Of a stretch of DNA of 64,000 bases, positions 8,705 to 17,852 are shown in pieces. Position 1 is the stretch's first letter; each line of letters begins with the position of its first letter. Source of the stretch: Gleimia hominis (GTDB lineage: Bacteria; Actinomycetota; Actinomycetes; Actinomycetales; Actinomycetaceae); NCBI RefSeq assembly GCF_032085515.1, contig NZ_JASXSX010000001.1:744001-808000 (forward strand), given 5' to 3'. The translations under genes and the position numbers were made by a program. Under the pieces are notes generated by a model. That model searched no databases, had not been told where the DNA came from, and worked only from the letters and a program-made list of their open reading frames with translations.

Positions 8705-9564
8705 TGACCCAGGTAATTAAACGCAAACCGGTTTTTAAGGACGGGCACGCGTTCCCAGATCGCACGCTCGTAATGGGCATTGTGAATATGACGCCGGATT
8801 CTTTTTCCGACGGGGGAAAGTGGAACACGGTGGACGCCGCAGTGGAGCGCGCTCACCTGCTGGTGGAGCAGGGGGCGGACATTATCGATGTGGGTGGGGA
8901 ATCAACTCGCCCGGGTTCGCGTCGCCTCAGCACTGAAGAAGAACTAGCGAGGATACTTGAGGCCGTGAAGACGCTGACGCAAGAGGGGATCGCGGTGAGC
9001 GTGGACACGGTACATGCGGGTACCGCGCAGCAGGTGGCGGCAGCGGGAGCAGCGATACTGAACGACGTGTCAGGGGGATGCTACGACCCGGACATGTTGC
9101 GGGTTATGGCGGATAGTGACGCGGTGGTTGTGCTGCAGCATTGGCGCGGTTTCCCGGGTAATCCAGATGAGCGGGTGCTTAAATCGGACGCGGTGCCAAC
9201 GGTGATTGACGAACTGCAACGGCAGGTGGAAGCTGCCCTCGAGGCCGGGGTTAGACGTGAACGGATTGTGATTGACCCGGGTTTGGGGTTTGCCAAAACA
9301 GCGTCGATTTCTTGGGAGGTGTTCGCTGGCCATCAGCAGATTGAGGAGGCGCTGGATCTGCCGCAGCTGATTGGGGCGTCGCGCAAGCGGTTCTTGCAGA
9401 CAATCAGTGGGCCGAATGCGAACGTGGACGATTTGACGCGGGCCACCACAGCGATTTGTAGTGCGCACGGCACCTGGGGGGTGCGGGTGCACGAAGCGGT
9501 GGGGAATGTTGCGGCGGTGCAAGCTGCGAGTACTTATTGCCATGCGAGAATGGAAATAGAATAA
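8704..9564 (+). CDS. folP: dihydropteroate synthase
   Basis: The 286-residue TIM-barrel enzyme joins p-aminobenzoate to the pterin pyrophosphate and is the sulfonamide target. Signatures present are VMGIVNMTPDSFSDGGKW near the N-terminus, GADIIDVGGESTRPGS, VSVDTVHA, ILNDVSGG, IDPGLGFAKT and GASRKRFLQTI near the C-terminus. All are intact. It is coupled to folE at the 5' side and followed after 21 bases by folBK. Confidence 0.96.
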   Translation: MTQVIKRKPVFKDGHAFPDRTLVMGIVNMTPDSFSDGGKWNTVDAAVERAHLLVEQGADIIDVGGESTRPGSRRLSTEEELARILEAVKTLTQEGIAVSVDTVHAGTAQQVAAAGAAILNDVSGGCYDPDMLRVMADSDAVVVLQHWRGFPGNPDERVLKSDAVPTVIDELQRQVEAALEAGVRRERIVIDPGLGFAKTASISWEVFAGHQQIEEALDLPQLIGASRKRFLQTISGPNANVDDLTRATTAICSAHGTWGVRVHEAVGNVAAVQAASTYCHARMEIE

Positions 9565-9585
9565 TTTCGATATGAGGGGGATGCA

Positions 9586-10938
9586 GTGCAACGAAACGGC
9601 TTAGACGTTATCACCATCTCTGGTTTGCGTGGGCACGGCAGACACGGTGTCTACGACTTTGAAAACGAGCGTGGACAAACTTTCGTTGCGGACGTGTCTC
9701 TCTATTTGGATGCGGCTAGTGCTGCCGGTGGGGACGCGTTAGAGCGTTCCGTGGACTATTCACAGGTGGCGGTAGCGGTGGAGCACATTCTCACCGGCCC
9801 GGCGGTGAACTTGATTGAAACGCTCGCGGAACGGATTGCGCAGTGCGCCCTCGAATTCGAAGCCGTGCAGGCCGTTGACGTGGTGGTGCACAAGCCGCAA
9901 GCCCCGATTGACGTGCCGTTCGCAGACGTGACTGTGCGGATTCACCGGGAAAAACAAGGTGCGCGCGCGTCTGATGGCGAAGTGCGCGCGAACCGCATAC
10001 CGGCGAGGGGTGCGCCCATTTCGCGGTCCCAGCGCCATAAACAGCATTCGCGCGTGCAGACAAGCGAGGACGCTTTCATCGCTTTGGGAGCGAACTTAGA
10101 TCAGCCGTGGCGGCACTTGGCGCAGGCTGTGCTGGCTCTTGATCAGCTTGAGGGCGTTGAGTGCACCGGGGTGTCTGGATTGTTCCGAACCGAGCCTGTG
10201 CTGCGGGCCGACCAAGCGCCTCAACCGGATTATTACAATGCGGTGGTGCGGGTGCGAACGCAACTGGATCCGCACGACCTCCTGGCGGCTTTGCAGTATC
10301 TTGAGGGGCAGCACGGGCGGGCAGAAAAAGGTGGTTGGCAGCCGCGCCCGTTGGATTTGGACATCATTACTTACGGGCAGCAGCAGATCGACACACCGGA
10401 ACTGCAGGTCCCGCACCCGCGGGCGTGGGACCGCGCGTTCGTGTTGGCTCCACTGTTGCAAGTGGATGCCGACGCGCACCTACCGGGGTACGGGGCGGCG
10501 CGCGACCTTCTGGCTGCGATTCGTGATCAAGAGATTGAACTGTGCGCAGACGTGTGGGTAGAACAAGCCGTGGCCGGACATGACTTCGACACCCCCAGTG
10601 AGCATTCCGCGGCCCCCGGGGCCAGAGAAACAGTACCTTCCGATGTAGCCGATTCGTTTGAGGGGGTGGGCCCGGCCGAGGGGAACGGGCGCGGGAGCGC
10701 GCGTGGGAACCACCGACCTGCACTGCGGATTGTTGATGACGCGGATGAGTTGCATCGCTTAGATTCAGACCCGGTGGTGAGGCAGCGGCGAACTCCGCGG
10801 TTAGAAACTGGGCTCCCCGAAGATTACGCCCGGGGTCTGCTTCCGGTGGACGGTGATGTGCGGGCGCGGCGAACCACAACGGTGCGGCCCACGGTTACTG
10901 GGGCGATTCCGGTTCAAAGACAGCGGGGGAAGCGGTGA
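9586..10938 (+). CDS. folBK: fused dihydroneopterin aldolase and HPPK (FolB-FolK)
   Basis: One 450-residue chain carries two consecutive folate enzymes. Residues 1-125 are FolB (GLRGHGRHGVYDFENERGQ; LIETLAERIA; VVVHKPQAPIDVPFADV). After a basic linker, residues about 160-320 are FolK (FIALGANLDQPWRHL; FRTEPV; RPLDLDIITYG; PHPRAWDRAFVLAPL). The chain therefore makes 6-hydroxymethyl-dihydropterin and pyrophosphorylates it, directly feeding FolP. The last 130 residues are a hydrophilic tail with no recognisable domain. The start is GTG 9586 behind GAGGGGG. The end overlaps the start of the DUF3180 gene. Confidence 0.93.
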   Translation: MQRNGLDVITISGLRGHGRHGVYDFENERGQTFVADVSLYLDAASAAGGDALERSVDYSQVAVAVEHILTGPAVNLIETLAERIAQCALEFEAVQAVDVVVHKPQAPIDVPFADVTVRIHREKQGARASDGEVRANRIPARGAPISRSQRHKQHSRVQTSEDAFIALGANLDQPWRHLAQAVLALDQLEGVECTGVSGLFRTEPVLRADQAPQPDYYNAVVRVRTQLDPHDLLAALQYLEGQHGRAEKGGWQPRPLDLDIITYGQQQIDTPELQVPHPRAWDRAFVLAPLLQVDADAHLPGYGAARDLLAAIRDQEIELCADVWVEQAVAGHDFDTPSEHSAAPGARETVPSDVADSFEGVGPAEGNGRGSARGNHRPALRIVDDADELHRLDSDPVVRQRRTPRLETGLPEDYARGLLPVDGDVRARRTTTVRPTVTGAIPVQRQRGKR

Positions 10939-11411
10939 AGCCACTTTCCCTAACCACCTTAGCTATTTTAGCTACCGTTGGACTCGCCGCTGGGGTGGCG
11001 GTTACGCAGACCCAGAAAATGGGGGCGTACTCGTACTGGTACATTTCCCCACTTCTGGCCGCAATGTTCCTGCTGGTCGCAGCGGTGCTTGGCGGGTTTG
11101 GGTGGCAAGTGAGGCAAAGTGAACGCTCGAAGCGGCCGCGTGTAGACCCCATGGTGGCGTTTAACACCGCCGTGTTTGCGAACTCGATCGCTTGGACTGG
11201 TGCTGGTACTGCCGGGTTCCTAGTCGGTATGGCAATTCCACTGGTGACGGAACTGAGTGTTTCTTACGCATCCCTCACGTTCTGGTGTGACCTGGCGAAT
11301 GCGGTCGCGGCTGTGGTGATGATGATTATGGCTGTTGTAGTGGAACGCTGGTGTCAGATTGACGATGATGACACGGATGTGAGTGGTAAACCCACTAAGA
11401 ATTTGAGTTAG
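10935..11411 (+). CDS. DUF3180 membrane protein
   Basis: A 158-residue protein with four predicted membrane segments (about residues 7-24, 36-57, 78-100 and 112-132) and a short acidic C-terminus. Its size, topology and place directly after folK match the DUF3180 family found in actinobacterial folate operons. Its function is unknown. The GTG start at 10935 overlaps the folBK stop, so expression is coupled to folate synthesis. Confidence 0.8.
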   Translation: MKPLSLTTLAILATVGLAAGVAVTQTQKMGAYSYWYISPLLAAMFLLVAAVLGGFGWQVRQSERSKRPRVDPMVAFNTAVFANSIAWTGAGTAGFLVGMAIPLVTELSVSYASLTFWCDLANAVAAVVMMIMAVVVERWCQIDDDDTDVSGKPTKNLS

Positions 11412-11426
11412 AACGAGGCCCCGAGT

Positions 11427-12272
11427 ATGCGACTAAGTGGTCACGAATCCCACCGCAAACCGACCCGCAAGTCTGCCCCCAGCAGAGCTGGGCAGAACGA
11501 AGCGAGTAAAAACCGGCTGCGCCCCAAACGAGGTACCCCCACGCGAACTGGGGCCAAGCCTAAGCGGGGTACCCCCGTGCGAACTGGGGCCAAGCCTAAG
11601 CGGGGTACCTCCACAAGAATCGGTGCCCGCCCCGAGGATGGTGCGTTCACAAGAAACCGAACTCGGCCCGGGCAGGTTACCCCCGTGCAAACTCGCGCGC
11701 GAGGGGTGGGGGAGAGGCAGCTGCCGGCGGATATTTATGTGCGGCGCGTCCTCTCGATTGTGCTGCTGCTGGTGTTGGTAGCTGCTTTGATTGGCGGTCT
11801 CATTTGGGTGGGGCACCAGATTAAAGCGGGGATCAACGCTACCGCGCAAACGCAGAAGAAAGCAGTTTCGAGCGCACCTCCAATCGTGGATTGTAAACCG
11901 CAAGACTTGTCAATCTCGTTCCTAGACGCGCCGGCGCAAACCCGCGTGGGGGAAGGTTGGGTGGGGCGCGTAGCCATGGTGAACCGTTCGAAAGAAGCGT
12001 GTTTAACCGATGGGGGGCCGGCCTCCGTGGGGCTCATCGTTAAATCTGGTGACCAAACGGTTGTAGACCAACCCAAATGCGCCTCCAAAGACGCAAAGAA
12101 ACCACTGCTCATTGGGCCGGGACGCAAATGGGAAGCGGACCTGAAGTGGGATGGGCTCAGCTACTCGAACTGCGAGGGACAATCGAACTCTGGTGCCGGC
12201 ACCTACGTGGTCGCGATCCAACACGCGGGCGAAAGTAAACCCGTAGACCAACGCGTCGTTATCGTCCGCTAA
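11427..12272 (+). CDS. membrane-anchored protein with basic repeat-containing N-terminus, function unknown
   Basis: The 281-residue protein has a cytoplasmic basic N-terminal region of about 105 residues and one membrane segment (VLSIVLLLVLVAALIGGLIW). The outer domain of about 150 residues contains four cysteines and a beta-rich pattern (SISFLDAPAQTRVGEGWVGR ... GTYVVAIQHAGESKP). It reads like an exported immunoglobulin-like or DUF4232/DUF4352-type domain, but I cannot assign a family. The N-terminal region is built largely from 12-residue repeats (PKRGTPVRTGAK type). It is the last gene of the ftsH-folate block, 15 bases after the DUF3180 gene. Confidence 0.6.
   Translation: MRLSGHESHRKPTRKSAPSRAGQNEASKNRLRPKRGTPTRTGAKPKRGTPVRTGAKPKRGTSTRIGARPEDGAFTRNRTRPGQVTPVQTRARGVGERQLPADIYVRRVLSIVLLLVLVAALIGGLIWVGHQIKAGINATAQTQKKAVSSAPPIVDCKPQDLSISFLDAPAQTRVGEGWVGRVAMVNRSKEACLTDGGPASVGLIVKSGDQTVVDQPKCASKDAKKPLLIGPGRKWEADLKWDGLSYSNCEGQSNSGAGTYVVAIQHAGESKPVDQRVVIVR
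11522..11629 (+). repeat. three 36-bp tandem units in a membrane-protein gene
   Basis: Three imperfect 36-bp units each contain GGGGTACC or GAGGTACC followed by a cgaactgggg-like segment. They encode 12 residues each and preserve the frame. The first two spacings are almost identical in sequence; the third has drifted. Confidence 0.85.
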
Positions 12273-12280
12273 CCCCGCTC

Positions 12281-12402
12281 GTGCGCGCAAAACAGTCCGC
12301 GAGCATCGGCGCGCATGTGCGTAGTACAGTCCGTGAGCATCGGCGCGCAGGTGTGCAAAACAGTCCGCGAGCATCGGCGCGCATGTGCGTAACACCGTCC
12401 GC
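12281..12402. repeat. 34-bp intergenic tandem repeat, three and a half units
   Basis: Between the membrane protein and disA, a unit with the core cagtccgcgagcatcggcgc is repeated head to tail with a 34-bp period and a few differences per copy. There are no unique spacers, so it is not CRISPR. The 3' end of the preceding gene (cgtccgctaa) resembles the unit start, which suggests the array grew from the gene end. The rest of the 12273-12489 gap shows nothing else. Confidence 0.85.
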
Positions 12403-12489
12403 TAGTAGCGCTTCGCATCCACCAGTAAAGCACGGTGCGCCGCCGCCTAGCGCCTACCGGCAGAGCGCAGCGTAACGCACCGGCAGCGT

Positions 12490-13560
12490 TTACCAGCCAA
12501 CGGATTCGGGCGAAGACGCTTCCGCCTGGCGCACGAGTGAGTCGTGGATCAGTTGCGCCCGGTACGGCCCCACCCCTTCGATTTCTTGCAGTTCATCGCT
12601 TGAGGCTTCCCGCAGCTGCGTGAGGGTCTGCCAACGCTCCCCCAGTTTCTCAATAATTGCCCACTGCAACCGCGGCACCATCGTGAGGGCCCGCAACCCC
12701 CGTGTTTTCAACACTTGGTCGAGGTCCGACGCGTCCACCGTGGGGTGTCCAATGGCCTGAGCGATCGCATCCAGCCGCACCAGTGCCTCCCCATCCAGGT
12801 TCGCTAGCTCATCTTGAGCGCGATGCAGCGCCGACCGGGGGTGAACATAGTCGCACAGCACCAAGTTACGTTCCTGCGCCGCACCACTCACGAGGTCATC
12901 TAACTGTAGAGCCAGTAAACGCCCCTCAGTACCCAGTTCCTCAAGGTAACTACTAATCTCAGAATGAATCCGCCGAATCATCTCCATCCGCTGCAGTACC
13001 GTCGTTACCTCCCGCAGCGTAGCCGCATCCCGATGCTCCAAAACCGTGAGGGTACCCAGGTCCTCATCAAGACGCTGCGAATACCGCTCCAACGTGTCCA
13101 AAGCCAGGTTCGCGCGCGAGAGCAACACTTCAGGTTCCACCAAAGTCTTGCGCAAACCACCAACGTAAACGGTGATAACCCGCATGGAAGCTGACAGGGA
13201 AATCACCGGAATCCCAGTGCCACGCGAAGTGCGTTCCGCCGTGCGGTGGCGCATCCCCGACTCCGTAGTGGGAATAGACGAATCGGGAATCAACTGCACG
13301 TTCGCACGCCGAATCCGCCGGTGGTCAGACGAAATAATGACGGCCCCGTCCATCTTCGCAAGTTCGCGCAACCGCGCTGGCGAAAGCTCCACATCAAGCT
13401 CAAACCCACCAGAGCACAACTGTTCGATCTCGTCGTCATACCCCAAGACAATCAGGGCCCCCGTGTGCCCGCGTTGAATGCGCTCCAACCCTTCGCGCAA
13501 ACGAGTGCCCGGCGCTAACGCCTGCAGCACCTTCCGCATATTCTGCGCGTCAAGACTCAT
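12490..13560 (-). CDS. disA: diadenylate cyclase / DNA-integrity scanning protein
   Basis: The 356-residue DisA makes cyclic di-AMP from two ATP. The N-terminal DAC domain has the catalytic DGA (KMDGAVIISSDH) and RHR (SGMRHRTAERTSR) motifs. A helical middle region follows, and then a C-terminal helix-hairpin-helix DNA-binding part (ASSDELQEIEGVGPYRAQLI). The family scans DNA for branched structures and stops c-di-AMP synthesis when it finds them. It is directly downstream of radA (11 bases), a conserved pairing, and in the same orientation as the trk genes. Confidence 0.95.
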   Translation of the reverse strand: MSLDAQNMRKVLQALAPGTRLREGLERIQRGHTGALIVLGYDDEIEQLCSGGFELDVELSPARLRELAKMDGAVIISSDHRRIRRANVQLIPDSSIPTTESGMRHRTAERTSRGTGIPVISLSASMRVITVYVGGLRKTLVEPEVLLSRANLALDTLERYSQRLDEDLGTLTVLEHRDAATLREVTTVLQRMEMIRRIHSEISSYLEELGTEGRLLALQLDDLVSGAAQERNLVLCDYVHPRSALHRAQDELANLDGEALVRLDAIAQAIGHPTVDASDLDQVLKTRGLRALTMVPRLQWAIIEKLGERWQTLTQLREASSDELQEIEGVGPYRAQLIHDSLVRQAEASSPESVGW

Positions 13561-13571
13561 GACCTGTTTTA

Positions 13572-14984
13572 TTAACTCCGTTTCTCAAGTGCCTCAGTAG
13601 ACGGTTTTGCCTGTAGCGCTACGCGTCCGGCCGACGCCAAATCGGCAATGGGGTAGATCGTAATGCCCGGGATGCGAGCTAACGCATCCGCCCCATGATC
13701 CGGAACGATCGCCTTCTTAAATCCTAACCGCGCGGCCTCACTTAAACGTCTGGATAAACCAATCGTGGCCCGTAACTCCCCGGTGAGGGAAACTTCCCCA
13801 ACCGCAATCAAGTCTTTCTTAACGGGCCGGTTCGTGGTTGCAGATAGGATCGCCAACGCAGTCGCTAAATCCGCCGCCGGTTCCGAAGTGCGGGCCCCAC
13901 CCACGGTAGAAACGTACACATCCGCCGCGGAAGTGTCCACGCCAAGACGCGACTGCATCACAGCTAGCATCATTGTAACCCGGTTGTGGTCGATCCCGGA
14001 AGTGGTGCGGCGCGGACTCCCCGCATTCGTGTGCGCAACCAGGGCCTGCACTTCCGTCGGCATGGGACGGCGCCCCTCCAGCGTCACCGTAACGCACGTG
14101 CCCGGCGTGTCCGCACTAGCGGCCGAGAGAAATAAGCCCGACGGGTCCGGTAGTTCCACAATGCCCGAATCGTCCATCTGAAAACATCCCACTTCGTCCG
14201 TGGGGCCGTAACGGTTCTTCACCGCACGCAGCAGCCGCAAACCCGCGTGCCGTTCGCCCTCAAACTGACACACGACATCCACCAGGTGCTCCAATATGCG
14301 CGGGCCCGCAATCCCTCCGTCTTTCGTTACGTGCCCCACCAAGATGACCGGGAGGTTCCGAGTTTTCGCCGCGGCAATTAGACGCGCGGCTACCCCTCTG
14401 ACTTGCGACAAGCCTCCGGCCGCGCCCTCAATCTGGGAAGAGTACATGGTTTGAATAGAATCGACTATTAACAATGAGGGGGCGTGCGAATCCGCGTGTC
14501 CCAACGCGGTCTCTAAGTTGGTTTCTGCCGCCAACAGGAGGTGGTCAGTGATCGCTCCGATGCGCTCGGCGCGCAAGCGGATTTGTGAGGCTGATTCTTC
14601 CCCAGAAATGTACAGTACGGGTCCGCCACCTCGCTGTGCGGCGGCGCGCGCTGTTTTCGCCGCTACGTCCAGCAGGAGCGTGGACTTACCCACTCCCGGT
14701 TCCCCAGCCAGGAGCGTTACCGCGCCAGGCACGATTCCGCCGCCGAGTACGCGGTCGAGTTCCGCCACCCCGGAAGGGTAGGCGCGCGCGTTGCTGGCAC
14801 TGACCTCAGAAATAGGGGCGGCTGGAGTGCGCGGCGCAATGGCTTGCACAACGCCGGACGCTACTTCGGTGGGATGGTCTTCCTCTAAGGTGCCCCACGA
14901 ACCGCACTCGCGGCATTGCCCAACCCACTTTGTGGTGGTCCACCCGCATTCACTGCAGCGGTACTGGTCTTTCTTCTTAGCCAT
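13572..14984 (-). CDS. radA: DNA repair protein RadA
   Basis: The 470-residue RecA-like branch-migration protein begins with a C4 zinc finger (YRCSECGW ... CRECGSWG). Next come Walker A GEPGVGKST, the RadA-specific KNRYGPTDEVG motif, and a C-terminal Lon-like domain (SLTGELRATIGLSRRL). I take ATG 14984; a TTG sits immediately before it. The G-run that may act as its ribosome-binding site is part of a GGGGGTAC word. disA is the next gene downstream. Confidence 0.95.
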   Translation of the reverse strand: MAKKKDQYRCSECGWTTTKWVGQCRECGSWGTLEEDHPTEVASGVVQAIAPRTPAAPISEVSASNARAYPSGVAELDRVLGGGIVPGAVTLLAGEPGVGKSTLLLDVAAKTARAAAQRGGGPVLYISGEESASQIRLRAERIGAITDHLLLAAETNLETALGHADSHAPSLLIVDSIQTMYSSQIEGAAGGLSQVRGVAARLIAAAKTRNLPVILVGHVTKDGGIAGPRILEHLVDVVCQFEGERHAGLRLLRAVKNRYGPTDEVGCFQMDDSGIVELPDPSGLFLSAASADTPGTCVTVTLEGRRPMPTEVQALVAHTNAGSPRRTTSGIDHNRVTMMLAVMQSRLGVDTSAADVYVSTVGGARTSEPAADLATALAILSATTNRPVKKDLIAVGEVSLTGELRATIGLSRRLSEAARLGFKKAIVPDHGADALARIPGITIYPIADLASAGRVALQAKPSTEALEKRS

Positions 14985-15021
14985 CAAAGTACCCCCAACT
15001 TTCCACAGTGCAACCTACCAA

Positions 15022-15693
15022 CTATGGCCGGTTCGCGAAGTATTCCAGCAGGGCCCCTTCGCCTGAGACGATAATGATGTCTTCGCGGTCAATGCGGGTG
15101 GAACCGTCGGCGTATTCAAACCCGCGCCCAGGTTCAAGTACCCCCAGGACGTTCACCCCGTATTTAGCGCGCACATCCGATTCCGCCAACGTGAATCCCT
15201 GCACTTCTTTGGGAGGCCGCATCTTCATGATCGCGAACCCCTGCTTATCCATTTCAATGTAATCGAGCATGCGTCCCGACACTAGGTGGGCGGTACGCTG
15301 CCCCGCGTCGAACTCGGGGTAGACCACGTGGTGCGCGCCGATGCGCCGCAGAATCCGCCCGTGTTCACGCGACGTTGCTTTCGCCCAGATTGATGGGATT
15401 TCGAGGTCCACCAGGTTCGCGGTGATGAGCACGGATGCCTCCAGGGAAGTGCCGACCCCCACCACGGCGGAAGAGAAGTCACGTGCCCCGAGTTGCTCCA
15501 GTGCCTCAACGTTACTGGCGTCGGCTTCCACCAGGGGAACGCGGCCAGAGAACTGTTGCGCCCGAGTCGGATTCTTCTCGACAGCTAAGATTTCGCGGCG
15601 CAGACGATCTAGCGTTGCAGCTACGGCGGAGCCAAAACGTCCCAAGCCGATCACTAAAGTACCGCTGGATTGCTGCCAATCTGTTTCCGCCAA
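15022..15693 (-). CDS. potassium-channel regulatory subunit (TrkA/KtrA type, RCK domains)
   Basis: The 223-residue cytoplasmic protein has an RCK_N Rossmann domain with the dinucleotide motif VIGLGRFGSAVA at residues 14-25, and an RCK_C domain from about residue 140. It gates the membrane subunit encoded 170 bases upstream in the same direction. In this family the RCK_C domain is a known c-di-AMP receptor, and disA lies two genes downstream. The TTG start at 15693 has AGGAGAAGG in front of it. The length is that of a single-module KtrA rather than the double-module TrkA. Confidence 0.9.
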   Translation of the reverse strand: MAETDWQQSSGTLVIGLGRFGSAVAATLDRLRREILAVEKNPTRAQQFSGRVPLVEADASNVEALEQLGARDFSSAVVGVGTSLEASVLITANLVDLEIPSIWAKATSREHGRILRRIGAHHVVYPEFDAGQRTAHLVSGRMLDYIEMDKQGFAIMKMRPPKEVQGFTLAESDVRAKYGVNVLGVLEPGRGFEYADGSTRIDREDIIIVSGEGALLEYFANRP

Positions 15694-15742
15694 GACCTTC
15701 TCCTAATCACAGTTGCGTTGCTTATATTTTACCGGTAGTTCT

Positions 15743-15791
15743 TACCTGAGGTGCGGCGGCCTTCCGTACCTGAGGTGCAGCAGCGTCCCGG
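15743..15791. repeat. two 24-25-bp tandem units between trkA and trkH
   Basis: The segment tacctgaggtgcggcggcc is followed by a second copy, tacctgaggtgcagcagcg. Beyond it, to 15863, lie several gctagc hexamers. This is one of many private repeats in gaps. Confidence 0.7.
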
Positions 15792-15863
15792 TGGCTAGCC
15801 AGGTTGGCGTGCAAGCCGAAGCTGGGCTAGCTAGCGCGGGTGAGTTGCCCACGTGCAGCCGCG

Positions 15864-17396
15864 CTAGCCGATAATGGGTTGTTCAACGGACATGCGGATT
15901 ACGCGTCGGCGTTGTCGCAGTGCGAGGGCGGCGGCGACAGTCATGGTGCCGGTGCGTCCTAGATACATGAGGCCAATCAGCACGTACTTGCCGGCGGCCG
16001 GTAGTTCCGGCGTGATCCCGGTGGATAGCCCGACGGTGCCGAATGCGGAGATGGATTCGAAAAGCACCACGTCGAGTGAATACGGAGTAATGGTCAGCAG
16101 GATTAGGACGGCAACGGCCACCAGGAACGTGCCGATGAGGGCCACTGCGATGGCCAGGCGCACGGTGGTGTAGGGGATGCGCCGACCGAACGCTTCGATA
16201 TCGCGGTCACCGCGTGCTTCCGCGAGCACCGCGAGGGAGAGCACGGCGATGGTGGTGACTTTAATGCCCCCGGCTGTGGATGCGGACCCACCACCGATGA
16301 ACATGAGGATGTCTTGGATGAACCACGTGCCCTTGTGCATCTGCCCTACGTCTATAAAGGAGATGCCGGATGAGCGCGTATTCACGCCCGACAGGAGTGC
16401 GTGGGGGATCCGCTGCATGGCGCTTAGTTGACCGTAGGTTTCGGGGTTGTTCCATTCGGATGCGCCCACCAGGAGTGCCCCAATTACCGCCAGGGACAGG
16501 TAGGTGGTGAGGGTAATTTTTGTGTGCAGGGACAGGCGCCGAGGTTCGAACCAGTGGCGGCGCAGGTCCATGAACGCGGGGAATCCGATTGCACCCATTG
16601 CGGTACCGATTATTACCGGCACGATTATTGACAGGTCGGTGGCATGTGGGGCGAGCCCGTCGGGCAGGACAATGAGGCCCGCGTTGTTGAACGTGGACAC
16701 GGCCATGAATAGTGCGTGCCAGGCGGCTTTCCCAACGGGGAGGTTGAGTGAGAGGAAGCGCGGGAGGAAGCAGATGAAGAGCAGCACGTCGACCCCGACG
16801 GCGGTGAATACAACGGCTTTTAGCAGGGAGCCGACTTGCCCGAGGCTGGAGGTTTTTGTTTCGGAGGCGGCGAGCATCCGCTGGGTTAAACCAATGTGGC
16901 GGGATACGGCGAACCCCAGGATGGACGCCAGGGTCATTACGCCAAGACCGCCAATGGAAATGCCGATCATCACCACGAACTGGCCGAACGTGGACCAGTA
17001 GGTACTCATGTCCACAGTGGTGAGGCCGGTGACGCATACGGAAGTGGTGGCGGTGAACAGGGCATCCACGAACGGGGGTACCACGCGGGCGCGAGTGGAG
17101 ATCGGTAGGCACAGCAGCGCTGTAACCAGGGCGATGATGAGGGCAAACACGATCACCGCAAGCCGCGTGGGGTACTGCCGGGCAATGTGGTCTATCCACG
17201 CGCGGAACTGTGCGAGCCGCCCGGGTGCGCTTGCGCTGATGGCGACCCGCCGGTCTTTGGGAATGGAGGGGCCGCTAAAGCGTGCCGGCGGGGCAGTGTC
17301 AGGCCGAAAATGCGCGTTGCCGGACCCCGCGAAGGGAGGGGAAAGGCGTAGCCGATGCCACCACGACCCGCGGGGTGGTTTAGACTTTGGCGCCAC
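15864..17396 (-). CDS. TrkH/KtrB-family potassium transporter, membrane subunit
   Basis: The 510-residue polytopic protein has the four-fold M1-P-M2 layout of Trk/Ktr/HKT proteins. Pore-lining loops are recognisable as TTSVCVTGLTTVD, FNNAGLIVLP, NTRSSGISFIDVG and SAFGTVGLSTGITP, each with the conserved selectivity-filter glycine. It lets potassium, and sometimes sodium, enter driven by the membrane potential. The N-terminal 75 residues are cytoplasmic and basic. The GTG start at 17396 follows AGGAGGAAGT. It pairs with the RCK protein downstream. Confidence 0.93.
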   Translation of the reverse strand: MAPKSKPPRGSWWHRLRLSPPFAGSGNAHFRPDTAPPARFSGPSIPKDRRVAISASAPGRLAQFRAWIDHIARQYPTRLAVIVFALIIALVTALLCLPISTRARVVPPFVDALFTATTSVCVTGLTTVDMSTYWSTFGQFVVMIGISIGGLGVMTLASILGFAVSRHIGLTQRMLAASETKTSSLGQVGSLLKAVVFTAVGVDVLLFICFLPRFLSLNLPVGKAAWHALFMAVSTFNNAGLIVLPDGLAPHATDLSIIVPVIIGTAMGAIGFPAFMDLRRHWFEPRRLSLHTKITLTTYLSLAVIGALLVGASEWNNPETYGQLSAMQRIPHALLSGVNTRSSGISFIDVGQMHKGTWFIQDILMFIGGGSASTAGGIKVTTIAVLSLAVLAEARGDRDIEAFGRRIPYTTVRLAIAVALIGTFLVAVAVLILLTITPYSLDVVLFESISAFGTVGLSTGITPELPAAGKYVLIGLMYLGRTGTMTVAAALALRQRRRVIRMSVEQPIIG

Positions 17397-17532
17397 ACTT
17401 CCTCCTCATGCACAAATTTACGCCAAGCGGAAAGACACGCCATAAAACTATCCGTCGTTCGCTTCTTGTATTAGGATAGACCTATGCGCCCCGTTTGGGC
17501 ACGTTAAACCCTACTTAACGAAATGGAAAGTG

Positions 17533-17751
17533 ATGTCGCAGCAGGAAAGACCGCGTTTCGTCACTGTCGCAGAGGTAGCTGAGCTTATGCGGGTATCTCG
17601 GATGACGGTGTACCGGATGATTCATTCCGGTGATCTTCCGGCGATGCGTGTTGGGAAGTCTTTCCGGGTGCCGCAGGCTGCTGTGTCTCAACTTATCGAT
17701 GCGGGTTTATCGGGTTGGGAAGAAAGTGGGACGGGTACCGAGAACCAGTAG
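17533..17751 (+). CDS. small helix-turn-helix DNA-binding protein (excisionase/MerR-like fold)
   Basis: The 72-residue protein is almost entirely a winged-helix of the excisionase type: VAEVAELMRVSRMTVYRMIH, then GDLPAMRVGKSFRVP. Proteins like this sit directly upstream of the bS22 gene in many actinobacteria and are probably chromosomal regulators rather than phage excisionases. I choose ATG 17533 over GTG 17530, with GGAAAG upstream. Its target is unknown. Confidence 0.8.
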   Translation: MSQQERPRFVTVAEVAELMRVSRMTVYRMIHSGDLPAMRVGKSFRVPQAAVSQLIDAGLSGWEESGTGTENQ

Positions 17752-17852
17752 GTTCTTGCCTGGCAGTACCCACGATTTCGCGTCAAAGTGCGTGCCGCGC
17801 TAGAGTATCAACAGTTAGTAGACGTGATTGCTAATTTATGTGAGGAGGGGTC

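Noticed and set aside
12281..12402. CRISPR array
   Set aside because: Units are directly adjacent and degenerate with no unique spacers, and there are no cas genes. The same holds for 55947-56071.
17533..17751. Phage excisionase and associated prophage
   Set aside because: The fold is excisionase-like, but the gene sits in the conserved bS22 neighbourhood with no integrase or phage gene nearby.
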